The position numbers were made by a program, and so were the translations under genes. 64,000 nucleotides of DNA from Nelumbo lutea. Lineage: Eukaryota; Streptophyta; Magnoliopsida; Proteales; Nelumbonaceae. Position 1 is the first letter of the stretch; each line of letters opens with the position of its first letter. The stretch spans positions 56,136,422 to 56,200,421 of the forward strand of contig JAKGHH010000004.1 of assembly GCA_022828595.1 (NCBI GenBank), in the 5' to 3' direction. The notes under the pieces were generated by a model that worked only from the letters and a program-made list of their open reading frames with translations, did not search any database and was not told the origin of the DNA. Positions 1-11,307 of the stretch are shown here, one piece after another.

Positions 1-973
1 ATGTTTAACTTGGGTAACTGAGTAGAAACTCCTATACATAAGAAGAGTAGTTGAAAAGAGTTAATCTAACCAAGCTGATGAAAAATGACTTACTGCTCAG
101 TAGTACTTTCCAGTTTTACTCGAACTCCACAACCACCATTAGTACTTTCTGCCTGAACTAAGCGAACATCACACCCCATTCTCCTGCCAAAAAGCACCTA
201 AACCCAAACAAGATCATCACAATTCAATCAAATGTTGGACTATCCTTAGTCCATTTCAATTTATATAAATTTAAGAGCTGATGGATAATGAGCTGAACCA
301 TCCAACTAAATAAGCAACAAATGCATAGAAAACCAGATAAAGCAGCTAAAGTAAGGGTAAGGGATGAATTCCAATATTTGTTTCAAGTAACATGAGTGTA
401 CTCTATAATTCATCAAGAAAAAAAAATGAGTGTACATAGTGAATATACATATGCCAATCTAATGAGATTTCTGTAATTTCAGCTACATTATAAAACAAAT
501 AAGGGAAACAATAATACATGTAGTTAACATATAAAGAAATATTTAATTCCACTCATTTACAATGACCATCCCTTTTATATGCCATTTACCAAATTTTCCA
601 TGACCATTAGATCAACTTGTATATCTCTTCCTAAAAAGTATCTAACCAATTAGACATGAATTTTGCAACAATCCCCTGTATACCATTCCTCCTCAAAAAA
701 AAAAAAGAAAAAAAAATCTTTTCCTTGGATACCAGTCCAGTGATACCACATAAACAGAACAATTGATATTAAGAAGCTTTGGACATTGATATCAATTTGG
801 TGGGTTTCTAAGGAGTGCAAACAGAGTGGACTTGCCTCGTATTCAAGAGAGCAAACAGGTTATGTGAGGGTCAATTAACAATGTAATGCACATTCATATG
901 TTAAATAGGCAACAGATAAATAGATTAATAAATTAAAGAGAAAACAACAAATTAGCACTAGAACATCACTAAC
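1..973 (-). other. Intron 1 of the MurF-type gene
   Basis: AT-rich sequence with A-runs (near 418-426 and 695-715) and no recognisable MurF coding blocks on the minus strand. It begins with a GTTAGT donor directly after the first exon and runs off the left edge. No acceptor could be assigned. Confidence 0.7.
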
Positions 974-1843
974 CTTTTTAACTCCCTCTGGGACTGGAAG
1001 GTTCATAACAAGAGGATCATCTGCATTCAGAACACAGATATCCCCTGGGTTTGCCTCCAAGAGAATCTCCCCTTTGGCTCTTGCAACCTCCTTCAAGCTC
1101 CCAAAATTCACCAAATGAGAGGGTCCAACATTCAAAAGCACTCTCACCGATGGTCGACACATCTGTGCAAGCTCCAGAATCTCTCCCTTACTACTCATTC
1201 CCAGCTCCAGAACTGCAGTGTCAACATTTCCTGGAATGCCAATTAAGCTCAAAGCAACTCCAATCTGATTGTTCTGGTTACCATGCGTCTGATAAACTGA
1301 ACCAATTGTTTCCAGAGCATGCACTATCATCGTTCTTGTAGTAGTCTTTCCCACACTTCCAGTGATTCCTACCACACGACCATTGAACCTCTTCCTAGCA
1401 TACTTTGCCATCTCCTGCAATGCTGTTGAAGTATCCCCCTCTACTTGAATAAAACCCATCTCCCATTTTTCACAAACACGATTACCTATGACACCAACAC
1501 ATCCTTTTCCATATAATTCAGGGCTCACAAAATCATGGGCATTGAAGTTTTTCCCAACTAAGGCAAAGAACCATTGGCCTGGCTTCAGAGTTCTACTATC
1601 TGTGGAGATTGTTCCAGAGGGACCCCATTTTATGATTCTTCCGTTCACAGCTTCTGTTATTTCTGAAGCACTCCACAAAGGCTTATTTCTTCCATGAGAG
1701 TCAATACAAGAACATAAGATGTTCCTGTAAATCAGGCTATTCACAGATGGCTGTGATAGTGAGATTCTGCGTTCTACGATAATGGAGTTGTGAGCATTCA
1801 ATTGTATGGCAATTGCAGGCATTGATTCGGCTAATCTCAGCAC
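974..1843 (-). CDS. murF: Plastid MurF-type Mur ligase, first coding exon (partial gene)
   Basis: This is the N-terminal 290 codons of a UDP-N-acetylmuramoyl-tripeptide--D-alanyl-D-alanine ligase homologue. In bacteria MurF adds D-Ala-D-Ala to the peptidoglycan precursor, using ATP. Plants keep nuclear MurF and MurE genes of cyanobacterial origin whose products go to the plastid. Seen here: a basic and Ser-rich leader of about 50 residues (transit-peptide-like), then the Mur N-terminal domain with STDSRTLKPGQWFFAL, the ATP-binding loop GITGSVGKTTT (residues 159-169), and central-domain motifs THGNQNN, ELGMSSKGEI, NVGPSHL and LNADDP. The exon ends in phase 0 after EGVKK at a GTTAGT donor (minus strand), which fits a 290-codon exon exactly. 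The remaining exons lie beyond the left edge. I chose the first Met; a second Met at codon 8 is also possible. No frameshift or stop is seen, so the gene may be functional. Confidence 0.94.
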
Positions 1844-2125
1844 TCAGCAGACCCGATTTCTGAAATTTTAGGGGGAAATGATATTTTCTGTAAACAACCT
1901 GCTTTCTAAACTATAATAATGCTTTTCTTTCTTCTTTTATCTTTTGGCAATAAGGTTTTGTTTTTCTTTGTACAACATGAAAAACATCGAGAAAATGGCA
2001 GCTAATATTCTCTTCCCCCTAAAGTCTTGTTTCCTACAAATGACTCGAGATATACCAAAATTCTTTCTCCATCGGTGTGGTAGCTAATATTCTTCATACT
2101 CCTATTTTTTTGAAATTTCAGTGGG
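1844..2125. promoter_or_regulatory. Upstream region of the MurF-type gene
   Basis: This non-coding stretch lies directly upstream of the MurF start and should hold its 5' UTR and promoter. It is AT-rich with several T-runs. I see no unambiguous TATA box or transcription start. Confidence 0.35.
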
Positions 2126-2767
2126 AAAATCAGGCAAATTCTGGGTTAAATATGCTCATCAAGCCATTACTTAGCCTTGGGACCTTAATGCACCAGCTCA
2201 TTTGGTGGCCCAATATATGAAAACATCAAATGGCCACCACCTTGGTTAATGGATACCTTGTATATATATGTTTTAATTCAGTTGGTTAACAAAGTTTATT
2301 TATGTATAAAATAAGAACAAGAAAAACTTGGGCAGAGCCAAGTTGACCACAGAGAAAAAATCAATTTTGATGCTTCTACAAAATAAAATGGAAGATGCGC
2401 CTATGGTTATATCATGAGAAATTTCAAAGGTGATACAATCTTAACGAAAATCAGGCAAGTTCTGGGTTAAATATGCTCATCAAGCCATTACTTAGCCTTG
2501 GGACCTTAATGCACCAGCTCATTTGGTGGCCCAATATATGAAAACATCAAATGGCCACCACCTTGGTTAATGGACACCTTGTATATATATGTTTTAATTC
2601 AGTTGGCTAACAAAGTTTATTTATGTATAAAATAAGAACAAGAAAAACTTGGGCAGAGCCAAGTTGACCACAGAGAAAAAATCAATTTTGATGCTTCTAC
2701 AAAATAAAATGGAAGATGCGCCTATGGTTATATCATGAGAAATTTCAAAGGTGATATAATCTTAACG
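2126..2767. repeat. Two-copy tandem duplication, 321-bp unit
   Basis: Two head-to-tail copies (2126-2446 and 2447-2767) differ by only a few substitutions visible by eye, for example CAGGCAAATT against CAGGCAAGTT, GGATACC against GGACACC, and GATACAATC against GATATAATC. The junction word CTTAACGAAAAT recurs at both copy ends. No coding potential was recognised. The near identity points to a recent duplication upstream of the MurF gene. Confidence 0.9.
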
Positions 2768-4000
2768 AAAATGGCCAAATTGGCTATATGACAATTTCTG
2801 TAGCAGAAATGTGGGCCACCATTGGACTTAAATATAGAAAATCTAAGTTTGCAAGTCTAAGAAAATGATTTCTAGACTTTTGGGGTCAAAACCTTAGAGT
2901 TTCTAAGGTTGAGACCTGTCAATAGTTGGTTACCTATGAAGGTATAGTCAACTACCTATGACGCTCGATGCTAGTGTTACTAGCACACTGCTTGATAGTC
3001 GACTACAAAAAATCAATAATTGGTTATCTCTCATAGCTAAGGCTGAGTATTTGCTAGTAGTCAACTATCAGGAGGAAATAGTGAAAGAGAAAAAAGATTC
3101 CTCCCTATGGCCCATGCATAGTAGTCAACTACTAAGTTGTGATGGTTGACTATTTCCTCTTCTAGTAAGCCTTCAATTTTGTTGGGAACTTACTCTAAAC
3201 ATTTCTAAGTATGATTTAATCATTCCCAATGAATTGGTAATGGTTATATGCTCTTAACCACTAAAAATTAGTGGTTTTGGATTGAGAAAACCTAAAGAGC
3301 TTGAATTGTGAAAATTGCTAAGTGAAAAGAAAACATTGCAAGCTAGTAAAAAGAAGAGATTCATTAGCTTAATCAGTTCATACTAGTGAAAAAAGCTTGT
3401 AGCCATTGGGCTTCTTTGTTTTTCACTAAGATTTTGGTTAAGCCTAGAGCATTGTGTATGCTCTTGCATCTAATATAGTTTTACTTGTATTAGTTTTGTC
3501 TGCCCATTTTGCTTTTGATTGCCTAGGTTGGAATGTCGATGTTGGAAAGACAAACCCTATCTTAGTTTTTGTTCTGTTTCTAGATTTTTTTCCCTTCTTC
3601 CAAAAAAACGAAATCTCTGCTAATCATTTAGCTTTAAATCGACCTGATTCTGCTGCTACAGACTGAAAGAAGGTAAAGATTCTTTTGTGGTGTGATAAAC
3701 TCATATTTGTGTGTATAAGGTGCAACTGAAATCTTCAGGTCCCAATACGTTTACTGTGAAATGTGTTGCTCAAAAGTTTTTTTCTTTAATTGGTAATCGA
3801 AATTCATCTTCTTTGGTAGATATGTTGGCCTTATATACAGGTCTGAAATCTGAGGCCAGTAGTAATGGTGGATTATGGGGGAAAGATGCCTGAAGTGGGA
3901 GATTAGCTAACGTCATTTGATGGAAGGGAAAGGAAAATCTATGATGGCGGAAAGCTTGGAACATGGTACTGGAAGAACTTTAACCCTCTAAAAATTTCTT
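2768..4000. other. Unassigned non-coding stretch with TAGTCAACTA-type words
   Basis: No gene is recognised. From about 2920 to 3160 the near-palindromic words TAGTCAACTA and TAGTCGACTA recur, a texture common in plant LTRs, but I found no paired LTR, PBS or polypurine tract. A 60-codon open frame at 3711-3893 (plus) contains the phrase GNRNSSSLVDMLALYTGL. I cannot place it in a family, and it may be chance or an exon remnant. Confidence 0.3.
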
Positions 4001-4019
4001 TTAAAATAACGAAACGAAA

Positions 4020-4560
4020 TTACCTAATATCAAGTCGACGCTTCCTTTACTCCTTCGCTTTTCGTCTCCATTTTATCCGCGAGACTGACACACAAATCCA
4101 CAACCTTCGGTGCTTCCTCTACTCTGCAACTTCCATCACCATCGGTCCATCCACAAAGAGAAACTTTTGATTTGACTCGGCTTACGTTCTTGCTGACTTG
4201 CCGTCACGTCGAACCGCTAGAGTTGGCCATTGGCGGTTCAGGGTCATAAGCTCAACCGTTCGGTTCGATGGGTCAGTTATCCCAACTCCCAAGCTTAATG
4301 CTGAAGAAAACGCCCTCTTGTCTCTCCCTGGTCCCTGCTTCCGCTCTCTCTCTCTCTGTAAAACCTAGAAATAGAATCGGCACCTTCGCCCTTCCTCTGT
4401 CCTGCAGAAGCTAGAACCAGCACCAGGTGGCGCTACCGCGCTATTCTACCGACTGTAGCAGCGCAACCCAACGCATATCTACAGCTAACTGGTATTAGAT
4501 CTCTCTCTCTCTCACTTGCGCAAAAGAAACAAATCCTAGTTCCTAACCGTAATAATAACA
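4020..4560 (+). promoter_or_regulatory. CT-rich promoter or 5' UTR-like segment, possibly YIF1 exon 1
   Basis: This stretch is richer in G+C than its surroundings. It carries CT microsatellites (about 4343-4358 and 4500-4514), TCTCTCCCTGG-type pyrimidine tracts and short plant UTR-like phrases such as AAAACCTAGAAA. Such composition is typical of plant core promoters and 5' UTRs. The only intact plus-strand gene downstream is YIF1, whose first coding exon needs an upstream UTR exon, so this is a candidate for it. The link is inferred; no transcript evidence is available. Confidence 0.35.
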
Positions 4561-6098
4561 TCAAAACAAAGAAGCATGAGATCATTGGTTAAACAGAGTC
4601 CTTGGATCTCCATAAGTTCTCTCCATAGACAGGCATATAACCTTGATAATTACTCTGTATATGATGAGCACTTCAATATAATATTCTTTACGTATTTTTG
4701 TCATGTGTATTAACCTGCAATGATCTTTACCTTTTGAAGCACTTGAATTCAGGAAGCAAAGCCAATCACAAACTTCTCTGTGGCATGAAGTTTGATGGAT
4801 TGGCATAGTGTGAATATGGATAAAAGTATGAATTCTGAGGAGGAAGATTTATTTGCTTCAACTCAAAAATACCTTTTAATAGATCTTTTCTTGTGTTTGA
4901 TCTCCATCTCTGTCTCCATGGATTATCTCCACATTCTGGAGTCATTGATCTTTATATTGTTTGAAGGTTTTGGTGCATATATTTATTATTTTGTGATTGG
5001 GAATTTTGCAGTGGTTGTGGTGAACTGTTGATCTTTCCTTAAATTGGTATTGTATTTCCAAAGTGTTTCTTTCTCTTTTTTTTCTCTTGTGGTTCTCATT
5101 TCTTGCGGTTTTGTTCCTTTTTTCCTCTTTTTGTTGATACTTGGTCAACACATCTCATTTCAGAACATGCCCCATAATTCCTATTCAAACCATTAAATGC
5201 ATCGGCTTAAATGTGATCTCTTTGTCCTTTTTCTTTTTTGTATAGACACCAGAGGATTAACCCCTCCAAATCTTATCTTCCAATTCTATACTCAGTTGAT
5301 TACCATTTTCTTCTGATCTGCACATGCCCTTTCATTATAACACTCCTGTGGGTGCCTTTATTGTTAGTCTTTTTTGGTGCAGACTGCAGCAATAATGCTC
5401 CAGATGTGTAATCTAAGAAGCATATAATATTTAAGAACTAGAAAAGAAAAGCAATTGTATCATTAATATAGCTCTCTTTTGTTTGGGGCCAGGGGCTGGA
5501 AGAACCTGGGAATATACTTCACAAGTCACAACAGAATATCCAGTATGGTATAGATTATAGAAAGGAGTATGAGAAATATCAAGCACAATTTCATCTCTCC
5601 ATGAATGACACTAAGGCTGTTCATAACCTCAAAATGTCAAAATAAATGCATGCCTATGTGTCCAAAAACTGGACTTGATTTATTAATGGAAAGCTTCTCT
5701 TGCTCTTTGTCATTTCCGTCACCATTGTTTTAATTATGCATGTCATCTCTTCTTCCCACTTCCCATCCTCTGACATTTTCATGTCTAACACCTTTATCTG
5801 ATGATTTTCTGAATCCAAGACACCCTCGATAATGATTCCTAACCTATAGCAAAAATGCATAGGAGATTGCCACCAACCCGTGATAGCTTTACTTTTTCTT
5901 TCAGTCTTCTAGAAGCTACAAATTACAGGGAGGAACATTGGTTTTCTATCATTTTTTGATGTTTTTTTGGTGTATATATTGTATATGCTACAGTGCTTTA
6001 TATATAACATTTTTGTAAACTCTAAGGTTGTCTCACCCTTCTTATAGTAATATAATTCAATGCTTTTTGTTGCGTTTCAGAAAAAAATATTGATATGT
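4561..6098. other. T-rich unique sequence, no gene recognised
   Basis: On the plus strand this is intron-like, with many T-runs. Short open frames are present, but none matches a family I know. It would be intronic if YIF1 transcription begins near 4.3 kb. Confidence 0.35.
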
Positions 6099-6257
6099 TA
6101 AGACACCTATACTTTTTTTTTGATAATCAACAATACTTTCATTAAAAAGAAAACCTGCTAACAGGACAGCAGGCAAGGGTATAAAACATGGGCTTCCACG
6201 AAACAAGCCTGGAGCCAAACAACAGAAGTACACGAAGAAAGTATCATAAGACACCTA
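6099..6257 (-). mobile_element. Small poly(A) retro-insertion (SINE or truncated LINE) with 11-bp TSD
   Basis: An insertion of about 137 bp (6110-6246) is flanked by identical 11-bp direct repeats TAAGACACCTA (6099-6109 and 6247-6257). It begins on the plus strand with a T-run followed by GATAATCAACAATACTTTC, which is the reverse complement of a poly(A)-tailed 3' end. This is the signature of target-primed reverse transcription. Similar T-run plus GATCAAT starts are seen at the LINE 3' ends near 11308 and 15041. Confidence 0.75.
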
Positions 6258-7296
6258 CTAGCTACAACTTGAGCTTAGAAAATAAATTTAAAAGCACAAA
6301 ACTACCAATATCACCCAAAAATTTTGAAATTGGTATAGGAATCGGAAGACTGATTTATTTCTCTATGGATTCTTTCCTTGCTTCCATATTTGCATCATAT
6401 AGGCACCCCATTTTTGAAGAAATCTGCATGAATGGGAGGTGGCTGAGATGACTAGACTATTACAAGCTATCCATCCTATCCGGCTGCAAGCTAGGCCCTT
6501 GGTCTCTAAGGTGTGGATGTAGAAGCACTGTTTTCTATCCATCATTGACCCAGCTGGTCAGATCAGTGACCCAGTCATTGTCCTAGTTTGGTCAAAATAC
6601 AGAGTGACCTATTGACTTGGATAGTTGAACTGCTGACCCATGACCTAGGAGGAAATTGTTCAACCTCCAGGCCAGGTTTAAAATGTAGAGATAAAGAGAG
6701 TTAGCCGATGGCTATTTTTGTACTTTTACTTTCTTTCTTGTATAGTAGTTTGTGTTTACACTATCTTTGTATACTAAGGGCAGTTTTTTCCTTTTACCTT
6801 TTATTAATATAAATATCTTTCTTTAGGGTGTTGATAGTCACTTTTGACACACTCACCAATGTGTTTGTCTCCTTGGATCTGCATAAAGCTTTGTTCAATC
6901 CGTGTTTTTACTGTTCTCTTGAGGCCTCCATAACAGCATTAGGGAAGCCCTCGAGTGCCCTTGAATCCCTTTTCTAGGGCTGATTCAATCAAAACTTTAC
7001 AGATCAGTTTTTTGGACTGTTGTGCCATCAGAAATCTTTCTCTCCTTGGATCTCTTTGTAGAAACATCAGATCAGCCTGAAAATTTAGATCTGGTGTCGC
7101 CCAGAGGAGATCTATTGATTCTTTTTGGTTTGGTTTTGGATTGGCTTTGATCAAGAAGGGTTTTGATCTACTTCTGGGTTCAGTAGACCATTACAGTTTC
7201 CTTTTCTAGAAATCAACTGAATGGTACTTCTCTCTACCTTTTGACTTGAAGCCTATATTTTCTTTTGGAAGTGTGCACTGCTGTCTTTGTCCCTCA
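6258..7296. other. Non-coding stretch before the Copia-like gag
   Basis: It contains a GACCCAGCTGGTCAG near-palindrome (about 6547-6561), and from about 6700 AT-rich sequence that may be the 5' LTR and leader of the decayed Copia element that follows. No LTR ends could be paired. Confidence 0.3.
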
Positions 7297-7945
7297 ATGG
7301 CGTCAAAAAGAATGGTAGTTCTCCCTATCAAGTTCAATGTTACAAACTTTGCATTATGGAAATTTAATTTTCAATTCCATGTTGAAGCAAAGGGACTTTG
7401 GGGATATCTGGATGGATCTGTAACTAAACTTGATGATTCAGATATTAAGACTCTTAATTAGTAGAAGATTGATAATGCAAAAATTGCATCACAGATCCTA
7501 GGATCAGTTAAAACTGACATTGCAATTCCTATGAGGGGATGTTGGACTGCTTATGAGATGTACGAGTATCTTGAGAAAGTATATCAACGGTCAAACGCCT
7601 CTAGACAATACCAAATAAAAGTTAATATGTTTTCATATTATCAAGGAGAAAGGAAAGTCCAGGAATACTATGCAAGATATATTAATCTCTAGACAGAGTA
7701 TGAGCTGGTACATATGGGAAAGGATCCATTAGATTGTTGTGTGAAGGATATGAAATAGCACTTTGATAGAAGGAAGATTATGCATTTCCTAATGCAACTC
7801 AAACCAGAATTTGAAGTTGTCAGATCCAATATCCTTAGCCGAGGAATTCTTCTTGATTTGGATACTATTCTTAGGGAAATCTTGAGGGCAGAAACCACGT
7901 TTGTTACACAACCACTCTTGATGGATGGAAGGATCTAAACATAGA
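7297..7945 (+). pseudogene. Copia-type gag remnant
   Basis: Reading from ATG 7297, the frame shows a Copia gag N-terminus: FNVTNFALWKFNFQFHVEAK, then GLWGYLDGS. The UBN2-like gag core continues at about 7470-7900 with WTAYEMYEYLEKVYQ, QYQIKVNMFSYYQG and FLMQLKPEFEVVRSNILSR. Several in-frame stops interrupt it: TAG after IKTLN near 7459, then TAG and TAA-type stops near 7690 and 7755. Gag packages the element RNA into virus-like particles. This copy is dead. Confidence 0.8.
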
Positions 7946-8050
7946 TGTTGTTCTTCTTGCAACAAAACCTAAGGGGAAGAAGGATTTGTCCCGAGAACAA
8001 AGTGGTGGGTCAAATAAGAAGAAAGGAACTTATAAAGCCTATCAGACCCA

Positions 8051-8778
8051 ATGATTTAGAAGGTGCGCCTCAGGCGCGCTTAGGCGCACAGGCGAGGCGC
8101 ATTTTGGGGTATGCGCCTCGCCTAGGTCCTAGGCGTGCACCTTGCGCCTTAGCCCAGGCATGCACCTTTTTAAAATTTTGCGCTTTTTACCTTTTTTTTT
8201 GAGTCTAATGGCTGGGAGAACCCCCTATTTTCTAATGTTGTTCATTCATTCATTCCTATAAAATATCTTCTTAAAAGGCAATTAAAGTTACAAATCATTA
8301 TTTTTCATGTGAGAAATAAAAATTTCAAACCCTAACATAGACTTGTTCGGGCTTGCCTCGAGGGGCGTGGTACAAAGGTGACTCATAGAATCAAGAATGC
8401 AATATGTTTTACATCACATCAGCTACTTGAAGCAATGCAATTAAGGAAAAAAAGATTGTGGGTTTTACATGCTTGAAAATGCTTTATATGTTTGCTTTTA
8501 TTTTTAAATTTTCATTTGAATACGCTTTATCTGTTATGTTTATGTATTTTAATTTTAGATAATTGGTTTTTTAAAACATTTATTTTAAAACTTATGTTTA
8601 TATTTTTTATTAACAGTATGTTTAATTTTTTTTTGCATTTTCAAAATTTTTTTGACATTTTTTTTTGATTTTTTAGTTTTTTATTTGTAGTTTTGCGCCT
8701 TTCTTAAAAAAGCACACGCCTCGCCTTGCGCCTTGTGGCGCAAATTTTCCCTTGCGCCTTGCGTTTTTAAAACACTGA
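8051..8778. mobile_element. GCGCCT-rich MITE-like insertion inside the Copia remnant
   Basis: The segment starts with repeats of GCGCCTCAGGCGC / GGCGAGGCGC and ends with GCGCCTTGCGTTTTTAAAAC, so both ends carry related words in inverted order (GATTTAGAAGGTGCG against GTTTTAAAAACGCAAGG). The interior is AT-rich. The flanks CAATGAT (left) and CACTGAT (right) could be a decayed target duplication. It interrupts the Copia internal region between gag and protease. Assignment to hAT is a guess. Confidence 0.5.
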
Positions 8779-8959
8779 TCAAACCTCCGTAGAGAACTCA
8801 GATGTCTCCTTTACCATTGCTTCAGTGGCTAGACAAAATAATACTTCTGGTGGTATGTCTAAAGAAAGGATTTGACAGCTCATGTCCTCGATCATTTCCT
8901 TTGCATTTTTTCTATTGGTGTATCTGGTAAGTCTCCTACCCATTGCCCTCCATCAATTC

Positions 8960-9300
8960 ACCTTTGGATTATTGACTCTAGCGCCTCTAACCACGTGATG
9001 GTGGCCACTTTTGGTTAGTATCCCAAGACCCATTCCCCTAATAAACACATTGTTACTGCAAATGGTGAGAAATGACCCATACTTGGTTTTGATGATTTAC
9101 ATTTATCTACCCAAAACCTTAGTTGTACCCCAATTAACTACCAATTTGATTTCGGTTGGCCAACTTGTAGAAGATGGTAACACTGTTAAAGCAATGAAAA
9201 GGTGCATGCATCAATACAAGTGTAAGAACAAGGAATGTCTTGCTACCTGAATTGAAACTCGACAAATTTAATCTCTTCACAAAGCAAAGAATTGATCACT
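8960..9300 (+). pseudogene. Copia-type protease and pre-integrase remnant
   Basis: The phrase LWIIDSSASNHV near 8970-9000 is a decayed Copia aspartic protease active site (DSGAS in functional elements). A frameshifted continuation TNLISVGQLVEDG (about 9140-9180) matches the usual segment before the integrase. Stops and frameshifts follow. This continues the element whose gag lies at 7297-7945. Confidence 0.7.
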
Positions 9301-9666
9301 TCAACTTCTATTAAGAATGAATGCCAAACTCACATCTGCAATGCTCTAGGCCTCACCGTCACTACTACTTTGTGTCCAAATTGAATGGTATCCTCGTGGC
9401 TGCAACAATCACCGAATCTGGTTCATCTTATGGATACATGCTTTGAAATTGGTGAAGAGAATTGATTATTACAACCCCCGAGAGGAGTCTGTGATCCAGA
9501 GTGCCTCTTTATATGCATAACCGTATGGAGACTCGTTTCCTCGTTTGACTAGGAAACTAATTCCCTTATGTTTGTGAAGTCCTTTTATCTCTCAACTACT
9601 TCATAACCAACATTCAACTGTGATTTGAGCCACTCATATAACCTCTTCCTTGAGGATATAATCACC

Positions 9667-10116
9667 TAGGGCTGCAAATAAGTTGGATCAGATTCAATTC
9701 CAATTCGATACTGATCAGTTAAGGGGCAGATTCGGATATCCTTCCTGATCCCAACAAATCGGATTGGATTGTAAAAGCCAATCCGTTAACTTAATAGATC
9801 GAATTTGGATATTGGCTGATCTAATTCGTTAATTATAAAACATTGTATATTATTTACATATATATGTATATTCTATATATTATTTATATAATTATATATT
9901 TTATATTATATAAATAATATAATATATTATTTATATTACATAATATAAATATAATTCTAATCGAATTGGATATCCGATAATACATTCGAATTTGAATTCA
10001 AATCATGCTTTTGAAAATCCGACAGATCTTTATCGGATTTGGATCAGTCAAATTTTCTTAACGGATCGGATCGGATATGCCCTTACCGAATCCGATCTGA
10101 TCTGTTTGCAGCCCTA
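9667..10116. mobile_element. hAT-type MITE, 450 bp, with TIRs and 8-bp TSD
   Basis: Perfect 12-bp terminal inverted repeats TAGGGCTGCAAA (start) and TTTGCAGCCCTA (end) bound a 450-bp segment without coding capacity. The flanks TAATCACC (9659-9666) and TAATCACT (10117-10124) match at 7 of 8 positions, an 8-bp duplication typical of hAT transposons. The interior has GGATCGGATCGGAT-type inverted words on both arms around an AT-only core (about 9836-9950), so the single strand could fold into a long hairpin. Confidence 0.85.
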
Positions 10117-10124
10117 TAATCACT

Positions 10125-10533
10125 CTGAGTCCACATGATTGTGGATGAGGATCAATTGGGAGCATGCCTATTCCTCTATATGCAGAATATCTCAAGATAC
10201 TATAATCGAAGTTATCAACTTCGTTGCCTCGTCATGTCGAAGGGGGTTTGATGAAAGATATTGTTCATGTAATCAAATCAACTGCAATTTCCATTGTAGT
10301 ATTGACACATACATCACATTCCATTGAAAATAGCCCTTTTAGAATCCTCGCTTCTCAAACTAGAAGCCCACAACGATTGGTTAGGCTCGATAATTACACC
10401 TGACACTTGTATTGCAAGCTTGTGATGTGAATCAAGTGATGTGAAATGTAATGGAAATCGACATTCAATTATCAACATCAAAATTGAACATCATCGAGGA
10501 CATCAACATCGCACAGAGTTTTGTTACCTCATC
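10125..10533. other. Internal remnant before a 3' LTR
   Basis: No gene is recognised. The stretch ends in the polypurine tract CTCGAGGGGGCA directly before an LTR start, so it is probably the 3' end of an LTR element's internal region. The polyprotein is no longer readable. Confidence 0.4.
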
Positions 10534-11307
10534 CTCGAGGGGGCATTTGTAGACATGTGAATTTTTAAGCCAACTAAGTGGGCTTAATTTACGTGGTAGC
10601 CCTACCAAGTTAATATGGGCCTCCATGGGCCCAAGGCCCAAGTCTACATAAATATGGCTTAGTGGCCCAAGGATCCAAGTGTATTAAGTCCAATTTGGCC
10701 CATGTCCTATTGTAATAGGGTGGTCCCATTTGCAAAACCACTAACTTCTACATAATAGAGCATGTTTAGGAGTTAACCCTAACTCAACACCCCACTGACA
10801 AGGGAATGGTTAGCAAAGTTGGTTGAGGTGGCAATTCCAATCCTATGTTATAAATAGCCTTGCCTAGGAAGAAAAATGGCTCTTTTCCTCCCTTTTTTGC
10901 AATTACATTGCAAGAAGCTCTCACATACCAACACTTGAGGATTGCAAGCAACCACAAGATCTTGCAAACTCAAACAATTTCAAGATCAAGAGAGAAGAAA
11001 GAAGGGAAAAGCTTTTTAGTTCTCTACAATACACTTGGATTCAAGCTCTCCCAAGAAGATCAAGCCATTACAAAAGGGCCATTCTTAGAGAAGCGTCCTT
11101 CACAGCTGATCAAGCGCAAAACCCGGAGTGAAGAAATCTACATCAATTCTTCAGAAGTACCAAATTCAAGGAAATATACATCAACACTTTAAGAAGTACT
11201 AGAAACACGCCAACAACCCTTGTCTTCACCGAATTTGATCGTTAATCAGAGGTTGCTCACATCATCGAGCAGAATTCAAAGAGAGTTCAAATCCCTTGTA
11301 TATTTCC
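10534..11307 (+). mobile_element. Polypurine tract and 3' (or orphan) LTR
   Basis: The tract CTCGAGGGGGC (10534-10544) is followed by an LTR-like start TGTAGACATGTG at 10548. A plausible promoter box TATAAATA lies at 10849-10856, and the downstream part is CAAGAT-rich as in R-U5 regions. No matching 5' LTR was found. The right end is uncertain because the LINE abuts it near 11308. Confidence 0.6.

Noticed and set aside
1051..1697. Plus-strand open frames over the MurF exon
   Set aside because: They lie in the antisense of the clear MurF frame and show no family features.
974..1843. Bacterial contamination, suggested by a MurF gene
   Set aside because: The exon ends at a GT donor in phase 0 with conserved coding up to that point, has a transit-like leader, and sits in plant repeat DNA. 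Plants have a nuclear MurF homologue.
4582..5151. Minus- and plus-strand open frames between 4.6 and 5.2 kb as genes
   Set aside because: No recognisable domain, low complexity, and overlapping frames on both strands.
8051..8210. GC-rich block as a CpG-island promoter
   Set aside because: The GC richness comes from repeated GGCGC words of a MITE-like element, mirrored at its other end.
10860..11192. Open frame of 110 codons at the TATA box of the 3' LTR
   Set aside because: It lies in the transcribed part of an LTR, is Lys/Ser-rich without domain features, and no homologous element protein starts there.
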